DNA from: Nesterenkonia sphaerica | Lineage (GTDB): Bacteria; Actinomycetota; Actinomycetes; Actinomycetales; Micrococcaceae | Length of the DNA: 64,000 nt | Assembly (NCBI RefSeq): GCF_005771565.1 | Contig: NZ_VAWA01000001.1 | Coordinates: 301 to 64,300 of the forward strand | Direction: 5' to 3' | Part shown: positions 45,132 through 54,744 of the stretch, in pieces | Layout: each line of letters opens with the position of its first letter | How positions within the stretch are numbered: position 1 is the stretch's first letter | Program-made: the position numbers and the translations under genes | Notes under the pieces: model-generated | Databases searched by the model: none | The model's input: only the letters and a program-made list of their open reading frames with translations | Told to the model about the DNA's origin: nothing

Positions 45132-46588
45132 ACAACGCTATCCGTCACACCTGGGTCGTCTCCGTGGTCCTTTTCATTTCGCTGTTTGCCGCCCTGTCCC
45201 TGGTGCAGGTGGTCTTTGCCGACGATCTCGGCTCCGACGACCGGAACTCACGCCAGTTCATCGCAGACGCTGGTGCCCCGCGGGGACCGATTACGGTAGC
45301 CGGCAGCCCGATTGCCGAATCGGTGCCCAGCGACAGCAGCCAGTATGACTACCAGCGGGTCTATCACGACCCAGAGCTTTACAGTCACCTGACAGGCTAC
45401 TTCTCCGTGGTCCAGGGCGGTCCATCCCAGTCGGGCATCGAGGGTGCCCTCAACGACTACATCTCCGGACATTCAGACTCGCAGTTCTTCGACCGAATCA
45501 CCGCCCTGCTCACTGGAGACACCGTCATGGGCGCGCAGGTCGAGCTCACCGTGGACCCAGAGCTGCAGCGCCTGGCCTACGACCTCATCCCCGATGATCA
45601 GCGCGGGACCATCATTGTCAGCGACGTCCGCAATGGCGAGGTCAAAGCGATGATGTCCAAACCCAGCTATGACACCAATGAACTGGCGGTCCACTCCGGA
45701 ACCGAGTACCAAGAAAACATGGAACGGCTCGATGAGCAGCCCGGACTGCACGTGAACTACAACGTCGCAGTGAACCGGCCGATCTTCCCGGGCTCAGCGT
45801 TCAAACTGGTCACCGCCATGGCGATGCTGGAGTCTGGTGACTACGACACCGACACCGATCTCGACAACCCGCCCCGGTTGGACCTGCCGCAGTCCGACCG
45901 CACGCTGCCCAACTTCGCCGCCGGCAACTGTGCACAGCGCAATGAGGCGGAGTTGAACTGGATATTCGCTCAGTCCTGCAATACGCCTTTCGCCGAAGCG
46001 GCAATGGAGCTCGGTGGCGATGCGCTGCTGGAGGCAGCCGAAGCCTACGGCTGGAATGAGGCGATGCGCATCCCCGTCTACGTCCAGTCCTCCCGCTTCC
46101 CCGACGTCTCCTCCGACGCCGAGCTGGCCTACGCCTCGATCGGGCAGGCCAGTGTCACCGCCACCCCGCTCCAGATGAACATGGCCGCTGCGGCCATAGG
46201 CAACGGCGGCACGATGATGAAGCCTCAGCTCGTGGAGACCGTCCGGGGCTCGGACCTGCAGATACTGTCCAACCCCGAGCCCGAGGTGCTCAATGAGGTC
46301 ATGGACGAGGCGATCGCCGATGATCTCAATGAGATGATGGTCTCAGTGGTCGAAGAGGGCACCGGCTGGCGTGCAGATTCGTCCCGCTTCCAGGTGGCGG
46401 CCAAGACCGGAACCGCAGAACGCGGCACCAGCCCTGAGACCTACAATTCCTGGATCACAGGATTCGCCCCTGCCGAGAACCCCCAGTACGCGGTCACCGT
46501 GGTCTACGAGGAGATTGACTTCAACGCCGGACCGGAGCTCACCGGACCTCAGATGCTTACTATGCTGGAGGCGGTGATTGACGAATGA
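45128..46588 (+). CDS. pbpA: class B penicillin-binding protein PbpA
   Basis: A 486-aa transpeptidase with an N-terminal membrane anchor (about 8-30). The dimerisation domain covers about residues 30-150 and the catalytic domain the rest: SxxK as GSAFKLV near residue 222, SxN as SCN near 284, and KTG as [10 protein letters not shown] near 423. It cross-links peptidoglycan during growth or division with RodA. The GTG start and ATGA overlap with pknA keep the genes coupled. Confidence 0.95.
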   Translation: MNNAIRHTWVVSVVLFISLFAALSLVQVVFADDLGSDDRNSRQFIADAGAPRGPITVAGSPIAESVPSDSSQYDYQRVYHDPELYSHLTGYFSVVQGGPSQSGIEGALNDYISGHSDSQFFDRITALLTGDTVMGAQVELTVDPELQRLAYDLIPDDQRGTIIVSDVRNGEVKAMMSKPSYDTNELAVHSGTEYQENMERLDEQPGLHVNYNVAVNRPIFPGSAFKLVTAMAMLESGDYDTDTDLDNPPRLDLPQSDRTLPNFAAGNCAQRNEAELNWIFAQSCNTPFAEAAMELGGDALLEAAEAYGWNEAMRIPVYVQSSRFPDVSSDAELAYASIGQASVTATPLQMNMAAAAIGNGGTMMKPQLVETVRGSDLQILSNPEPEVLNEVMDEAIADDLNEMMVSVVEEGTGWRADSSRFQVAAKTGTAERGTSPETYNSWITGFAPAENPQYAVTVVYEEIDFNAGPELTGPQMLTMLEAVIDE

Positions 46589-48438
46589 GACCCGGGGTCG
46601 GGCTCACCATGGGTGACCGCTACAAACTCACCGAACGTATTGCCATCGGCGGTATGGGAGAGGTGTGGAAGGCCGATGACACTGTCCTCGGCCGAACAGT
46701 CGCGATCAAAATCCTCAAAGAGGAGTACACCGGGGATGAGGCGTTCCTCCGCAGGTTCCGCGCTGAGGCCCGCCATACCGCACTGCTGAACCACCCCGGC
46801 ATCGCCGATATCTATGACTACGGAGAGCAGGCCGGGTCGGGTTACCTGGTCATGGAGCTGGTGCCCGGACGTCCGCTGAGCGTCATCCTGGAGAAGGAGA
46901 AGGTTCTCCCCTGGGAGAAAGTGCTCTCCATCATGGCCCAGACCGGCCGGGCACTTCAGGTCGCCCATGACCAAGGCCTGGTCCACCGTGATGTGAAACC
47001 TGGAAACCTACTGGTCACTCCCACCCGTAGGGTCAAGATCACCGACTTCGGAATTGCCCGCCTGGCAGACCAGGTGCCGCTGACCGCGACGGGTCAGGTG
47101 ATGGGCACCGTCCAGTACCTCTCCCCCGAACAGGCCACAGGCCAACACGCCACCGGCTCTTCGGACATCTACGCCCTCGGGGTGATCGGCTACGAAGCTC
47201 TGGTGGGCCACCGTCCGTTCACCGGGGAGTCCCAGATCGCGATCGCGCTGAAACAGGTCAACGATCCACCCCCGCCGCTGCCCGATCACATCCCTGCGCA
47301 GGTGCGCGCACTGATCATGTGCATGCTGTCCAAGGACACGGATCAGCGACCCCCCAACGCCAGCAAGATGGCCGACGCCGCCGAGGCACTTCTGCGCCAC
47401 GACACTGCCGCAGCCCTGGCCGCTGTGCCTGCGCTGGGCAACCACCTGCAGCACGCCGGTGACGACGACGACACCCAGTTGCTGCCCGCCGCTGCCGCTG
47501 GCGCCGGCGGAGACACCGAGGCCCACCGGCGACAGTCCACCGCCGTCCTCTCAGCTGCCACCCCAGAGGAGCCCGCAGAGGCGCGGACGTTCCTCCCGGT
47601 TACTGCGCAGGCACAAGCCGCCGGCCTGCCGCACTCCCCCCAGGAGAAGCACAACGACACTTCGGACAAACGCTCGACTCTCGCCTCGCGCTGGCGCTGG
47701 CCGACATTGACACTGATCATTCTGGTGCTGCTGGCAGTCTTCGGCGCCTGGGTGCTGCCGATGATGGCGTCGAACAGTGATGCGGAAGGAGACGCCTCCG
47801 AACCCTCCCCTACCCACTACGTGACTGAGAACGCCACCGAAACAGCGACCGCACAGGCGGAAATGGTCGAGGTGGACGAAGAAGATCTGATCGGTCGCCA
47901 TGTGGATGACGTGCAGGCACTTCTGGAAGACAGCGGACTTCAAGTGGACGCCGAACAGGTCATGTCAGACCAGCCCGCACGCACTGTCACCGGGGTGACA
48001 CCCGCCGGAAGCCTCCCCCTCGGCACCACCGTCACGCTGTTCTATTCAGCTGGTCCACCTCCGCCGCCGGCCACCACTGAGGCGCCGGCGCCGCCGCCGG
48101 AGACCACCGAGGCGTCCCCGCCTCCGTCCCCCAGCCCGACCACCCCCCCACCCGAGACCCCGCGCGAGACCCCGACGCCTGAGCCGGAACCTGAGCCTGT
48201 TCCCGAGCCGGAACCCACTCCCAGCCCAGAGCCTGAGCAGGAACCCACAGAGACTGACACCGACGCCGCCGGGACACCGGAGTCTCCCACTGAGTCTCCC
48301 ACTGAACCTGGACAGGCACCGACTCCGGAATCCAGCTCCGGCGTGGCGCGCACAAGCCATACGGCCGCCTCCCACCCGACCTCCAGTGCGCACCGGTCGT
48401 CGCAGCTCACCCACTTCGCGTCAGGAGACGATCGATGA
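46585..48438 (+). CDS. pknA: Ser/Thr protein kinase PknA with PASTA and Pro-rich tail
   Basis: A 617-aa membrane receptor kinase. The kinase domain spans about 12-275: Gly-loop GGMGEVWKA, Lys in [15 protein letters not shown] catalytic loop and DFGIA. A polar linker (275-370) is followed by a membrane helix near 375-395. Outside the cell there is one PASTA-like domain (about 428-492), then a long Pro/Glu/Thr-rich tail. Mycobacterial PknA has no PASTA domain, so this copy is more PknB-like. It overlaps pbpA and pknB by 4 bp each. Confidence 0.94.
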   Translation: MRPGVGLTMGDRYKLTERIAIGGMGEVWKADDTVLGRTVAIKILKEEYTGDEAFLRRFRAEARHTALLNHPGIADIYDYGEQAGSGYLVMELVPGRPLSVILEKEKVLPWEKVLSIMAQTGRALQVAHDQGLVHRDVKPGNLLVTPTRRVKITDFGIARLADQVPLTATGQVMGTVQYLSPEQATGQHATGSSDIYALGVIGYEALVGHRPFTGESQIAIALKQVNDPPPPLPDHIPAQVRALIMCMLSKDTDQRPPNASKMADAAEALLRHDTAAALAAVPALGNHLQHAGDDDDTQLLPAAAAGAGGDTEAHRRQSTAVLSAATPEEPAEARTFLPVTAQAQAAGLPHSPQEKHNDTSDKRSTLASRWRWPTLTLIILVLLAVFGAWVLPMMASNSDAEGDASEPSPTHYVTENATETATAQAEMVEVDEEDLIGRHVDDVQALLEDSGLQVDAEQVMSDQPARTVTGVTPAGSLPLGTTVTLFYSAGPPPPPATTEAPAPPPETTEASPPPSPSPTTPPPETPRETPTPEPEPEPVPEPEPTPSPEPEQEPTETDTDAAGTPESPTESPTEPGQAPTPESSSGVARTSHTAASHPTSSAHRSSQLTHFASGDDR

Positions 48439-50582
48439 CCGAGCGAGTACTCAACGGCCGCTACCGGATTGAGGGGCTGATCGGCCGCGGCGGGATGGCT
48501 GATGTCTACCGCAGCTACGACCTCTCCCTGGAGCGGGATGTGGCGGTGAAGATGCTGCGACCTGATCTGGCCCGCGACCCGATGTTCCAGAGCCGGTTCA
48601 AGCGTGAGGCCCAGTCCTCGGCGTCACTGAACCATCCGAACATCGTCGGGGTCTATGACACCGGATCCACGCAAGTTTCCGAGAACGGCGGCGACACCAA
48701 GACCCCCTACATTGTGATGGAGTTCGTCAAAGGGGTCACCCTGCGGCATATCCTCCACGGCAGCCGGGACTCGGCGGCGCAGGACGACGCCGACGGCCCG
48801 CCACCGCCTCCCAGCGCCGCGGAATCCACAGGCGGAGTCACCCGCACCGATTCTGATGTCCTGGGCGTCACAGATCCGGATGCCACCCAGGTGGTCTCCC
48901 CCATCAACGAGCCGCTGATCAACAAGATCGACACTGCTCTGAACCGTCCCCTGAGCGACCAGGAGGCGGCCCGGTACATGTCGGGGATCCTGGAGGCGCT
49001 GAGCTACTCGCACACCAAGGGGATCGTGCATCGGGACATCAAGCCCTCCAATGTGATGGTCTCCCATAACGGGGACGTCAAAGTAATGGACTTCGGCATC
49101 GCCCGTGCGCTGGCCGATTCTGCCCAGACGATGACCCAGACCTCCGCGGTGGTGGGCACTGCCCAATACCTGTCTCCCGAACAGGCCCGCGGTGAGGTCG
49201 TCGATCACCGCAGTGATCTCTACTCGGCAGGCTGCGTCCTGTTCGAACTGCTGACCAACAGGCCCCCCTTCACCGGTGAGTCTCCAGTCTCGGTGGCGTA
49301 TCAGCATGTCCGAGAGCAGCCCCCTGCGGTCTCTGACTTCAACCCCCACGTCTCCCCGGCCATGGAATCAGTCGTGACCAAAGCACTGATCAAGGATCCG
49401 GCGCTGCGCTTCCAAACCGCAGACGAATTCAATGAGGCACTGGGCCGTGCTCTGCACGGCATTCCCGTGGACGAGGTCGCCACCACGCAAATGGCAGCCG
49501 TGGGTGCCGCAGGGTTCGACGACGTCGTCTCACCGGCGGGAGCCGTTCCGCTCTCCGCCCGCACACCTGAGGATCCTGACTATGAGGACTATCAGGAGTA
49601 CGGCCAACCCCGGCGCCGACCCAACCGCGCCGGATTCTATGTGCTGCTCGTGCTGCTCGCTCTGGCCCTGCTGGCGGGAGTCACTTTCGTGCTCTCCCAG
49701 ATGCTCAACGCCGGTGCGGACGAAGACCTGGTCGCCATCCCTGCGGTCGAGGGCATGCCGGAGGCCGAAGCTGTCGCCGAACTCACCGATGCCGGACTCA
49801 GCCCGGAAACGGTCACCGAGACCAGTTCCGAGATCGAGGCTGACCTTGCCATCAGGACGGACCCCGAGGAGGGGACCGAGGTGGAGAATGGCAGTGACGT
49901 GATGCTCTACATCTCCGAAGGCGCCGGGGAGACCGAAGTGCCTGACGGTCTGGTCGGCCAGCCCGAAGAGACCGCCCGCGACATGCTCGAAGAAGCCGGG
50001 CTCGAGGTTGGCACCGTCTCGGAGGAGAACCACCCAGAGGCACCCGAAGGTGATGTGATCAGCACCGATCCTGAATCTGGCACCTCAGTGGAGACCGGCT
50101 CCACGGTGGACCTGACTGTCTCCACGGGCGAGGTCGAGCTTCCCGGGGCGGTCGAGAACTACAGGGGGCAGCACCGCAGCCTCGGCGAGCAGTACCTCAC
50201 CTCCGAAGGATTCCAGCTGACCCCGGAGCCCCGTTGGGTCGAAACCAGTGACATCAGCGGCAGCGGTGAGCTGCTGGGTTATGAGGTCAATGGTCAGCAG
50301 GTCTCCGGAGGGGATTCCATTCCCAACGACGCTGTCATCCAGATCATCGCCGGAACCCTGCCGGCCCCTCCGCCTCAGCCGGAACCAGCACCGGAGCCCG
50401 ATGAGGACGATGACGATGACGAGGAGGACGACGAGGAAGAGGAGGAGGAAGAGGAGGACGACGATGAAGAAGAAGAGGATGAGGACGACTCCCCGGGCAA
50501 CGGCAACGGTGGAAACAATGGCAATGGGAACGGCAACGGCAATAACCGTGACGAGGATGAAGAGGAAGAGGAGGAGGAGTAA
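48435..50582 (+). CDS. pknB: Ser/Thr protein kinase PknB with PASTA repeats
   Basis: A 715-aa receptor kinase that senses peptidoglycan fragments. The kinase domain has GRGGMADVY, Lys 39 in [14 protein letters not shown] (Asp 201) and DFGIA (Asp 219). Between the hinge and helix E there is an insertion of about 64 residues (about 109-172) that is Pro/Ser/Asp-rich and not normal for PknB. A helix lies near 397-420. The extracellular part has three PASTA-type domains (about 428-650), then a tail made almost only of Asp and Glu with a Gly/Asn island. The GAG/GAA-rich 3' end also provides the ribosome site of murT. Confidence 0.95.
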   Translation: MTERVLNGRYRIEGLIGRGGMADVYRSYDLSLERDVAVKMLRPDLARDPMFQSRFKREAQSSASLNHPNIVGVYDTGSTQVSENGGDTKTPYIVMEFVKGVTLRHILHGSRDSAAQDDADGPPPPPSAAESTGGVTRTDSDVLGVTDPDATQVVSPINEPLINKIDTALNRPLSDQEAARYMSGILEALSYSHTKGIVHRDIKPSNVMVSHNGDVKVMDFGIARALADSAQTMTQTSAVVGTAQYLSPEQARGEVVDHRSDLYSAGCVLFELLTNRPPFTGESPVSVAYQHVREQPPAVSDFNPHVSPAMESVVTKALIKDPALRFQTADEFNEALGRALHGIPVDEVATTQMAAVGAAGFDDVVSPAGAVPLSARTPEDPDYEDYQEYGQPRRRPNRAGFYVLLVLLALALLAGVTFVLSQMLNAGADEDLVAIPAVEGMPEAEAVAELTDAGLSPETVTETSSEIEADLAIRTDPEEGTEVENGSDVMLYISEGAGETEVPDGLVGQPEETARDMLEEAGLEVGTVSEENHPEAPEGDVISTDPESGTSVETGSTVDLTVSTGEVELPGAVENYRGQHRSLGEQYLTSEGFQLTPEPRWVETSDISGSGELLGYEVNGQQVSGGDSIPNDAVIQIIAGTLPAPPPQPEPAPEPDEDDDDDEEDDEEEEEEEEDDDEEEEDEDDSPGNGNGGNNGNGNGNGNNRDEDEEEEEEE

Positions 50583-50585
50583 CCT

Positions 50586-51884
50586 TTGCCGATGAAGCGG
50601 ATGCGCCTTCCCCGGCCCTTCACGATCGCCCTCGGCAAGGCCGCACGCGCCCTGACCAGGCTGCGCGGCGGCTCGGGCTCTGCCTTTCCCGGACTGGTCA
50701 CAGAGCGCATCGATCCGGGTTTTCTCGCCGCGGTGCTCGCCCAGCTGCCGCGCGGCGTCGTGGTCATCTCTGGCACCAACGGTAAGACGACCACCACCAA
50801 GATGGTGGTCGAACTTCTGCGCGGCCAGGGCCTGCGGGTGTTCACCAACCGCTCCGGCTCCAACTTCACCCGCGGCGTGGTGGCCTCTATGCTCGGGGAG
50901 ATCAGCCCCATGGGCAGGCTCAAAGCAGACATTGCGGTGTTGGAACTGGACGAGGCTCACGCGGTGCACTTTGTCCGGGCGGTCAACCCCCAGTATTCCC
51001 TGCTGCTGAACGTGATGCGCGATCAGCTGGACCGCTTCGGAGAGATTGACTCCACCGCCGCGCTGTTGCGCACGATCGCCGAGCACACCTCGCAAGGGGT
51101 GGTGCTTAATCGTGAAGACTCCCGGATCGCGAGGATCGCAGATGCGCTCACCACCCAGGAGGTGCGCTACTTCGGATTAGCACCTGCGCTGCGGACCCAT
51201 TTCCCCTCAGATGACGAGCTCCACGGTGCGGAGCCCGCTGCCGCTGGCGCGCTGCCGGAGGCGGATGTGCTGCTGACCGGCCTGGGCACGCAGCAGGGTA
51301 CATTCCGTCTCGGTGACGAGGAGATCACCACTGACCTGACTGTCAATGGTGCCTACAACACCTACAACGCTGCCGCCGCATTGGCCCTGGTCAGGCTGGT
51401 CCTCGGCGACACCATCGACCAGGAGGCCCTGCTGGACTCGCTGCGCCGAGCCTCCCCCGCCTTCGGCCGCGGGGAGTCTCTGACCGTGGGGGGCCAACCA
51501 CTGGACCTGGTGCTGGTGAAGAACCCTGCAGGGTTCCGTCTGGGGCTGTCGAGCTTCTCCGCTGCGGGCGTGGCGACCATGATCGCCATCAATGATAATT
51601 ATGCCGACGGCCGCGATATGAGCTGGCTGTGGGACGTGGGATTCGACTCCTTGGCCGAGGGCGGCGTGGCAATGGTCTCAGGGGTCCGCAGCTATGACAT
51701 GGCGCTGCGGCTGAGTTATGACCGCGTGGACATCGCCGCCGTGGAGCCGGATCTCGGCACCGCGCTGGAGGCGTTCCTCGCTGCGCATCCACAGAAACCG
51801 AAGCGGATTTTCTGCACCTACACGGCCATGCTCGACCTGCGCCAACACCTGAGCACCTACACCGAGGTGGAGGCCTTCAACTGA
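50586..51884 (+). CDS. murT: lipid II isoglutaminyl synthase subunit MurT
   Basis: A 432-aa Mur-ligase-fold protein that, with GatD, amidates the D-Glu of the lipid II stem peptide. The ATP site is VVISGTNGKTTTTKMV near residue 59, then NRSGSNFTRG and ELDEAHAV; the C terminus holds the DUF1727 domain. The zinc-ribbon cysteines of firmicute MurT are absent. The TTG at 50586 lies about six bases after AGGAGG-like sequence at the end of pknB; ATG 50592 is the alternative. Its stop overlaps the ATG of gatD. Confidence 0.9.
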   Translation: MPMKRMRLPRPFTIALGKAARALTRLRGGSGSAFPGLVTERIDPGFLAAVLAQLPRGVVVISGTNGKTTTTKMVVELLRGQGLRVFTNRSGSNFTRGVVASMLGEISPMGRLKADIAVLELDEAHAVHFVRAVNPQYSLLLNVMRDQLDRFGEIDSTAALLRTIAEHTSQGVVLNREDSRIARIADALTTQEVRYFGLAPALRTHFPSDDELHGAEPAAAGALPEADVLLTGLGTQQGTFRLGDEEITTDLTVNGAYNTYNAAAALALVRLVLGDTIDQEALLDSLRRASPAFGRGESLTVGGQPLDLVLVKNPAGFRLGLSSFSAAGVATMIAINDNYADGRDMSWLWDVGFDSLAEGGVAMVSGVRSYDMALRLSYDRVDIAAVEPDLGTALEAFLAAHPQKPKRIFCTYTAMLDLRQHLSTYTEVEAFN

Positions 51885-52645
51885 TGAGACCACATTCATC
51901 TGAGGACAAACAGATCCGCCTGCTGCAGCTCTATCCGCGGGATATGAATATCTACGGCGACTACGGCAATGCTCTGGTACTCATGCGGCGGATCCAGTGG
52001 TACGGGTTCACCCCGGTGATGCTCACCTACAACCCGGGCGACCCGTTCCCCGAGGCGCCGGACATCGTGATCGGCGGAGGCGGACAGGACTCAGGGCAGG
52101 ACCGCATCCAGCAGGACCTGCTGGGGCTCGGTGAACGCCTGCGCGGGCTGGCTGAGGCGGGGACACCGATGCTGATGGTCTGCGGGCTCTATCAGCTCTT
52201 CGGGCATTTCTTTGAAACCCGGGGCGGCTCGCGTATCTCCGGCATTGGGGTGTTGGACGTCGAAACCTACGGAACGGACAACCGGCTGATTGGGAATGTG
52301 GTCTCCGAGTCACCGGACTTCGGCCAGATCATCGGCTACGAGAACCATTCCGGACAGACGTACCTCGGACCCACGGCGAAAGCTCTGGCTGAGGTGGTGG
52401 TCGGTCAGGGCAACAATGAGCGTGACAACCACGAGGGCGCCAGGTACCGCAACGTGCTCGGCAGTTACCTCCATGGTGCGCTGCTGCCGAAGAACCCGGC
52501 TATTGCAGACTTCCTGATCAGCACCGCAGTGCAGCGGAAGTTCGGGCAGACCCTCGGTGCCCTGCAGGCACCGCAGTCAGCGCCGGAGTCGCTGCCGAGG
52601 CTGACGGAATTGGCCCGCCAGACGGCGTCGTCCCGGCCACGCTGA
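51884..52645 (+). CDS. gatD: lipid II isoglutaminyl synthase subunit GatD
   Basis: A 253-aa class I-like (CobB/CobQ) glutamine amidotransferase that supplies ammonia to MurT. The nucleophile is in MLMVCGLYQLFG near residue 103 and the catalytic His in GSYLHGALLPKNP near 193; the N-terminal YPRDMNIYGDYGNALVLMRR is characteristic of the family. It overlaps murT by one base and is the last gene of the cell-wall operon. Confidence 0.92.
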   Translation: MRPHSSEDKQIRLLQLYPRDMNIYGDYGNALVLMRRIQWYGFTPVMLTYNPGDPFPEAPDIVIGGGGQDSGQDRIQQDLLGLGERLRGLAEAGTPMLMVCGLYQLFGHFFETRGGSRISGIGVLDVETYGTDNRLIGNVVSESPDFGQIIGYENHSGQTYLGPTAKALAEVVVGQGNNERDNHEGARYRNVLGSYLHGALLPKNPAIADFLISTAVQRKFGQTLGALQAPQSAPESLPRLTELARQTASSRPR

Positions 52646-52692
52646 GCATCGCAGGCCGCAGCGCGGGGGCTCCCTTGTCAGCGGGATTCAGC

Positions 52693-53322
52693 TCAGCGGA
52701 TCGGGTTCAGCTCAGCGGCTTTCTGCGCGGCACCGTGCAGTCCCAGCGACTCCAGCCAATTGCCCAGCATCCGGTAGCCTCCCTCCGTCAGCACTGACTC
52801 CGGGTGGTACTGCATCCCCCACAGCGGGGCGCTGCGGTGCGCGAAGGCCATAATGACGCCGTCGGAGGTGGTGGCGGTGACCTCGAGGTCCTCCGGAACG
52901 GTGTCCGGGTGCACTACCAGGGAGTGATAGCGGGTCGCCTCAAAAGTCTGGGGCAGGCCGGAGAAGGACACGTGGCCGGTGTGTGTCACCGGCGAGGTCT
53001 TGCCGTGCATCAGCTGATCCGCGTGGGTCACGGTCGCGCCGAACGCCTCACCGAGGCCTTGGTGGCCCAAGCAGACTCCAAGCATGGGTGACCGCGTCTG
53101 GCCGCACCAGCGGATGAGCTCCACCGTCCACCCTGCATCGGCAGGGGTTCCGGGACCCGGGGAGATGAGCACGCCGTCGTGCTCGGCGGCCAGTGCGGTG
53201 ACCTCCTCCAGGGTGAGGTCGTCATTGCGGATGACCGTGGTCTCCGCGCCGAGCTCGCGCAGGTACCCCACGAGTGTGTAGACAAAGCTGTCGTAATTGT
53301 CGACGACCAGAATGCGAGTCAT
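52693..53322 (-). CDS. pabA: anthranilate/aminodeoxychorismate synthase glutaminase
   Basis: A 209-aa class I glutamine amidotransferase (TrpG/PabA). The oxyanion and nucleophile motifs are SPGPGTPADAG near residue 53 and MLGVCLGHQGLGEAFG near 77, and the catalytic His and Glu are in MQYHPESVLTEGG near 185. This gene lies in the same place as trpG/pabA near pknB in other actinobacteria, which usually serves folate synthesis; a tryptophan role is possible. ATG 53322 (MTRILVVDNYDSF) is preferred to the upstream TTG. Confidence 0.9.
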   Translation of the reverse strand: MTRILVVDNYDSFVYTLVGYLRELGAETTVIRNDDLTLEEVTALAAEHDGVLISPGPGTPADAGWTVELIRWCGQTRSPMLGVCLGHQGLGEAFGATVTHADQLMHGKTSPVTHTGHVSFSGLPQTFEATRYHSLVVHPDTVPEDLEVTATTSDGVIMAFAHRSAPLWGMQYHPESVLTEGGYRMLGNWLESLGLHGAAQKAAELNPIR

Positions 53323-53331
53323 AACGCTCAA

Positions 53332-53496
53332 TTATCCGCCATCGAGAGTCACTTCGCCCAATGGGCTGTATTCGCTGAGCACAGGGAAGACAAACTGCAT
53401 CAGACCGTAGACCGCCGCCGCGAGGAGCACCACGCTGGTGAGGATTCGGAACCAGAGTGGTCCGGGCAGCACTCGCCGGAAGAGCCAGGCGTACAT
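53332..53496 (-). CDS. 54-aa membrane protein
   Basis: A small protein starting MYAWLFRRVLPGPLWFRI, with one central helix (about residues 17-38, including LTSVVLLAAAVYGLMQFVFP) and the ending GEVTLDGG. Its ATG overlaps the sortase stop by one base, and it ends just before the pabA gene. Short proteins of this shape lie next to sortase E/crgA in other actinobacteria (recollection, not checked). Function unknown. Confidence 0.72.
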   Translation of the reverse strand: MYAWLFRRVLPGPLWFRILTSVVLLAAAVYGLMQFVFPVLSEYSPLGEVTLDGG

Positions 53497-54359
53497 CAGC
53501 CCGTTCCTCCGCCGACGTCGAACATCTCCACTACAGGTGCATGGTGGTGCAGCCCCTCGGGCGCTGCACCACCAGGAGGTACGAAGTCCACCAGCTCAGC
53601 GTGATGGATGAGTCGCTGCCGGTTGGAATACCGCGGATGGCAGGTGGTCAGGGTCAGGATGGCGGCCTCTGTCTCCCCGCCGCGCGAGCGCGGGGCCGGG
53701 GTGAGCACTTCCACTTCCTCGGGCGCCACCACGTGACGCTCCCGGACCTCGTAGACATACATCCCGTCATATGAGACCACATAGATGGGGTCACCCGGCT
53801 CCAGCCGGTCCTGGTCGCCCAGCATGGAGGCATTGGTATTGCGGTGTCCGGCCAGGGCGAAGTTCCCTGGTTCATCCGGCAGCTGAGTCTGCGTATAGTG
53901 CCCCACCCCGCCCCGGTCGATCTGTTCAGCGCCTGTGCCGTGGCGAATCGGTGCAGCCCACGTATCCCCCAAGCGGGGAGCATAGACAGTGCCCATGATG
54001 TCCTCCGGTCCCGTGCGGCTGCGCATGTGGGCAGCACAACCGATCTCGGTGCCGTCCGCCAGCGTGAAGCAGACCTCGAAGTCGGCCGGAACCGACTCGT
54101 CGCCCGCTGCGGCTGCTGTCTCAGCAGGGATGGGCATGTCAGAGTGGAACTCTTCCAAGGTCTGCTGCCGGTCCGACTCCGCCTCAAGTCCGGTCCACCA
54201 CAGCTCCCAGGCCACATAGAGCAGACCCACCACACCCAGCGTGATGAAGAGCTCCCCCAGCCCACCAAGAACCTTCGAGCCCACCGAACGACGACGCGTC
54301 CCGGGCGGTGGGCTCTGCGGCGGCAGCGCCGGCCGGCGTCGGGTTGCTGACTGAGTCAT
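53496..54359 (-). CDS. srtE: class E sortase
   Basis: A 287-aa membrane-anchored transpeptidase that links LAxTG-type proteins to peptidoglycan. A polar basic N terminus (1-32) precedes one helix (about 35-55). The catalytic His is in LAGHRNT near residue 167, Cys in LTLTTCHPRYS near 237, and Arg in SNRQRLIHH. Gene context with crgA and pabA is the usual place for an actinobacterial sortase. No substrate gene was seen in the window. Confidence 0.92.
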   Translation of the reverse strand: MTQSATRRRPALPPQSPPPGTRRRSVGSKVLGGLGELFITLGVVGLLYVAWELWWTGLEAESDRQQTLEEFHSDMPIPAETAAAAGDESVPADFEVCFTLADGTEIGCAAHMRSRTGPEDIMGTVYAPRLGDTWAAPIRHGTGAEQIDRGGVGHYTQTQLPDEPGNFALAGHRNTNASMLGDQDRLEPGDPIYVVSYDGMYVYEVRERHVVAPEEVEVLTPAPRSRGGETEAAILTLTTCHPRYSNRQRLIHHAELVDFVPPGGAAPEGLHHHAPVVEMFDVGGGTG

Positions 54360-54382
54360 CGGGGGCAGTTGCTCGCTTTGCG

Positions 54383-54390
54383 TAGAATAG
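54383..54390. promoter_or_regulatory. back-to-back -10 elements of crgA and srtE
   Basis: TAGAAT (54383-54388, plus) and TATTCT (54390-54385, minus) overlap in the 82-bp gap between the divergent genes. The two promoters would exclude each other. Confidence 0.4.
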
Positions 54391-54441
54391 CGCGGAGGAA
54401 GTCAGACGCTGACAGAGTACCGAATTATTCAGGAGTGACCC

Positions 54442-54741
54442 GTGCCCGAGTCCCGACGCCGGAAGAACCGCAATGCCGGCGATTCTCAGTCGAACGATCC
54501 GAAATCTCCGCTGAGCGGTGCCCAGCAGTTCAGTGTGGACGGTCTCGACAGCGAGGATGAGTCGCTTCCGGCGTGGTACCGGGTGACGATGTTCGGCCTG
54601 ATGATTGTGGGCCTGTTGTGGCTGATGACATGGTACGTCACCTCCGGGGCTCTGCCGATCAGCGCCGCCGGAGGCTGGAACATCATCATCGGGTTCTCCA
54701 TCGCCATGGTCGGGTTCTTCATGACCATGCGCTGGCGGTGA
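54442..54741 (+). CDS. crgA: cell division protein CrgA
   Basis: A 99-aa protein with two C-terminal helices (about 49-69 and 77-95) after a polar, charged N terminus, ending MTMRWR. The pattern PAWYRVTMFGLMIVGLLWLMTWYVTSGALPISAAGGWNIIIGFSIAMVGF is diagnostic for CrgA, which recruits FtsZ, FtsQ and PBPs to the septum. The GTG is preceded by AGGAG. Confidence 0.95.
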   Translation: MPESRRRKNRNAGDSQSNDPKSPLSGAQQFSVDGLDSEDESLPAWYRVTMFGLMIVGLLWLMTWYVTSGALPISAAGGWNIIIGFSIAMVGFFMTMRWR

Positions 54742-54744
54742 CTC

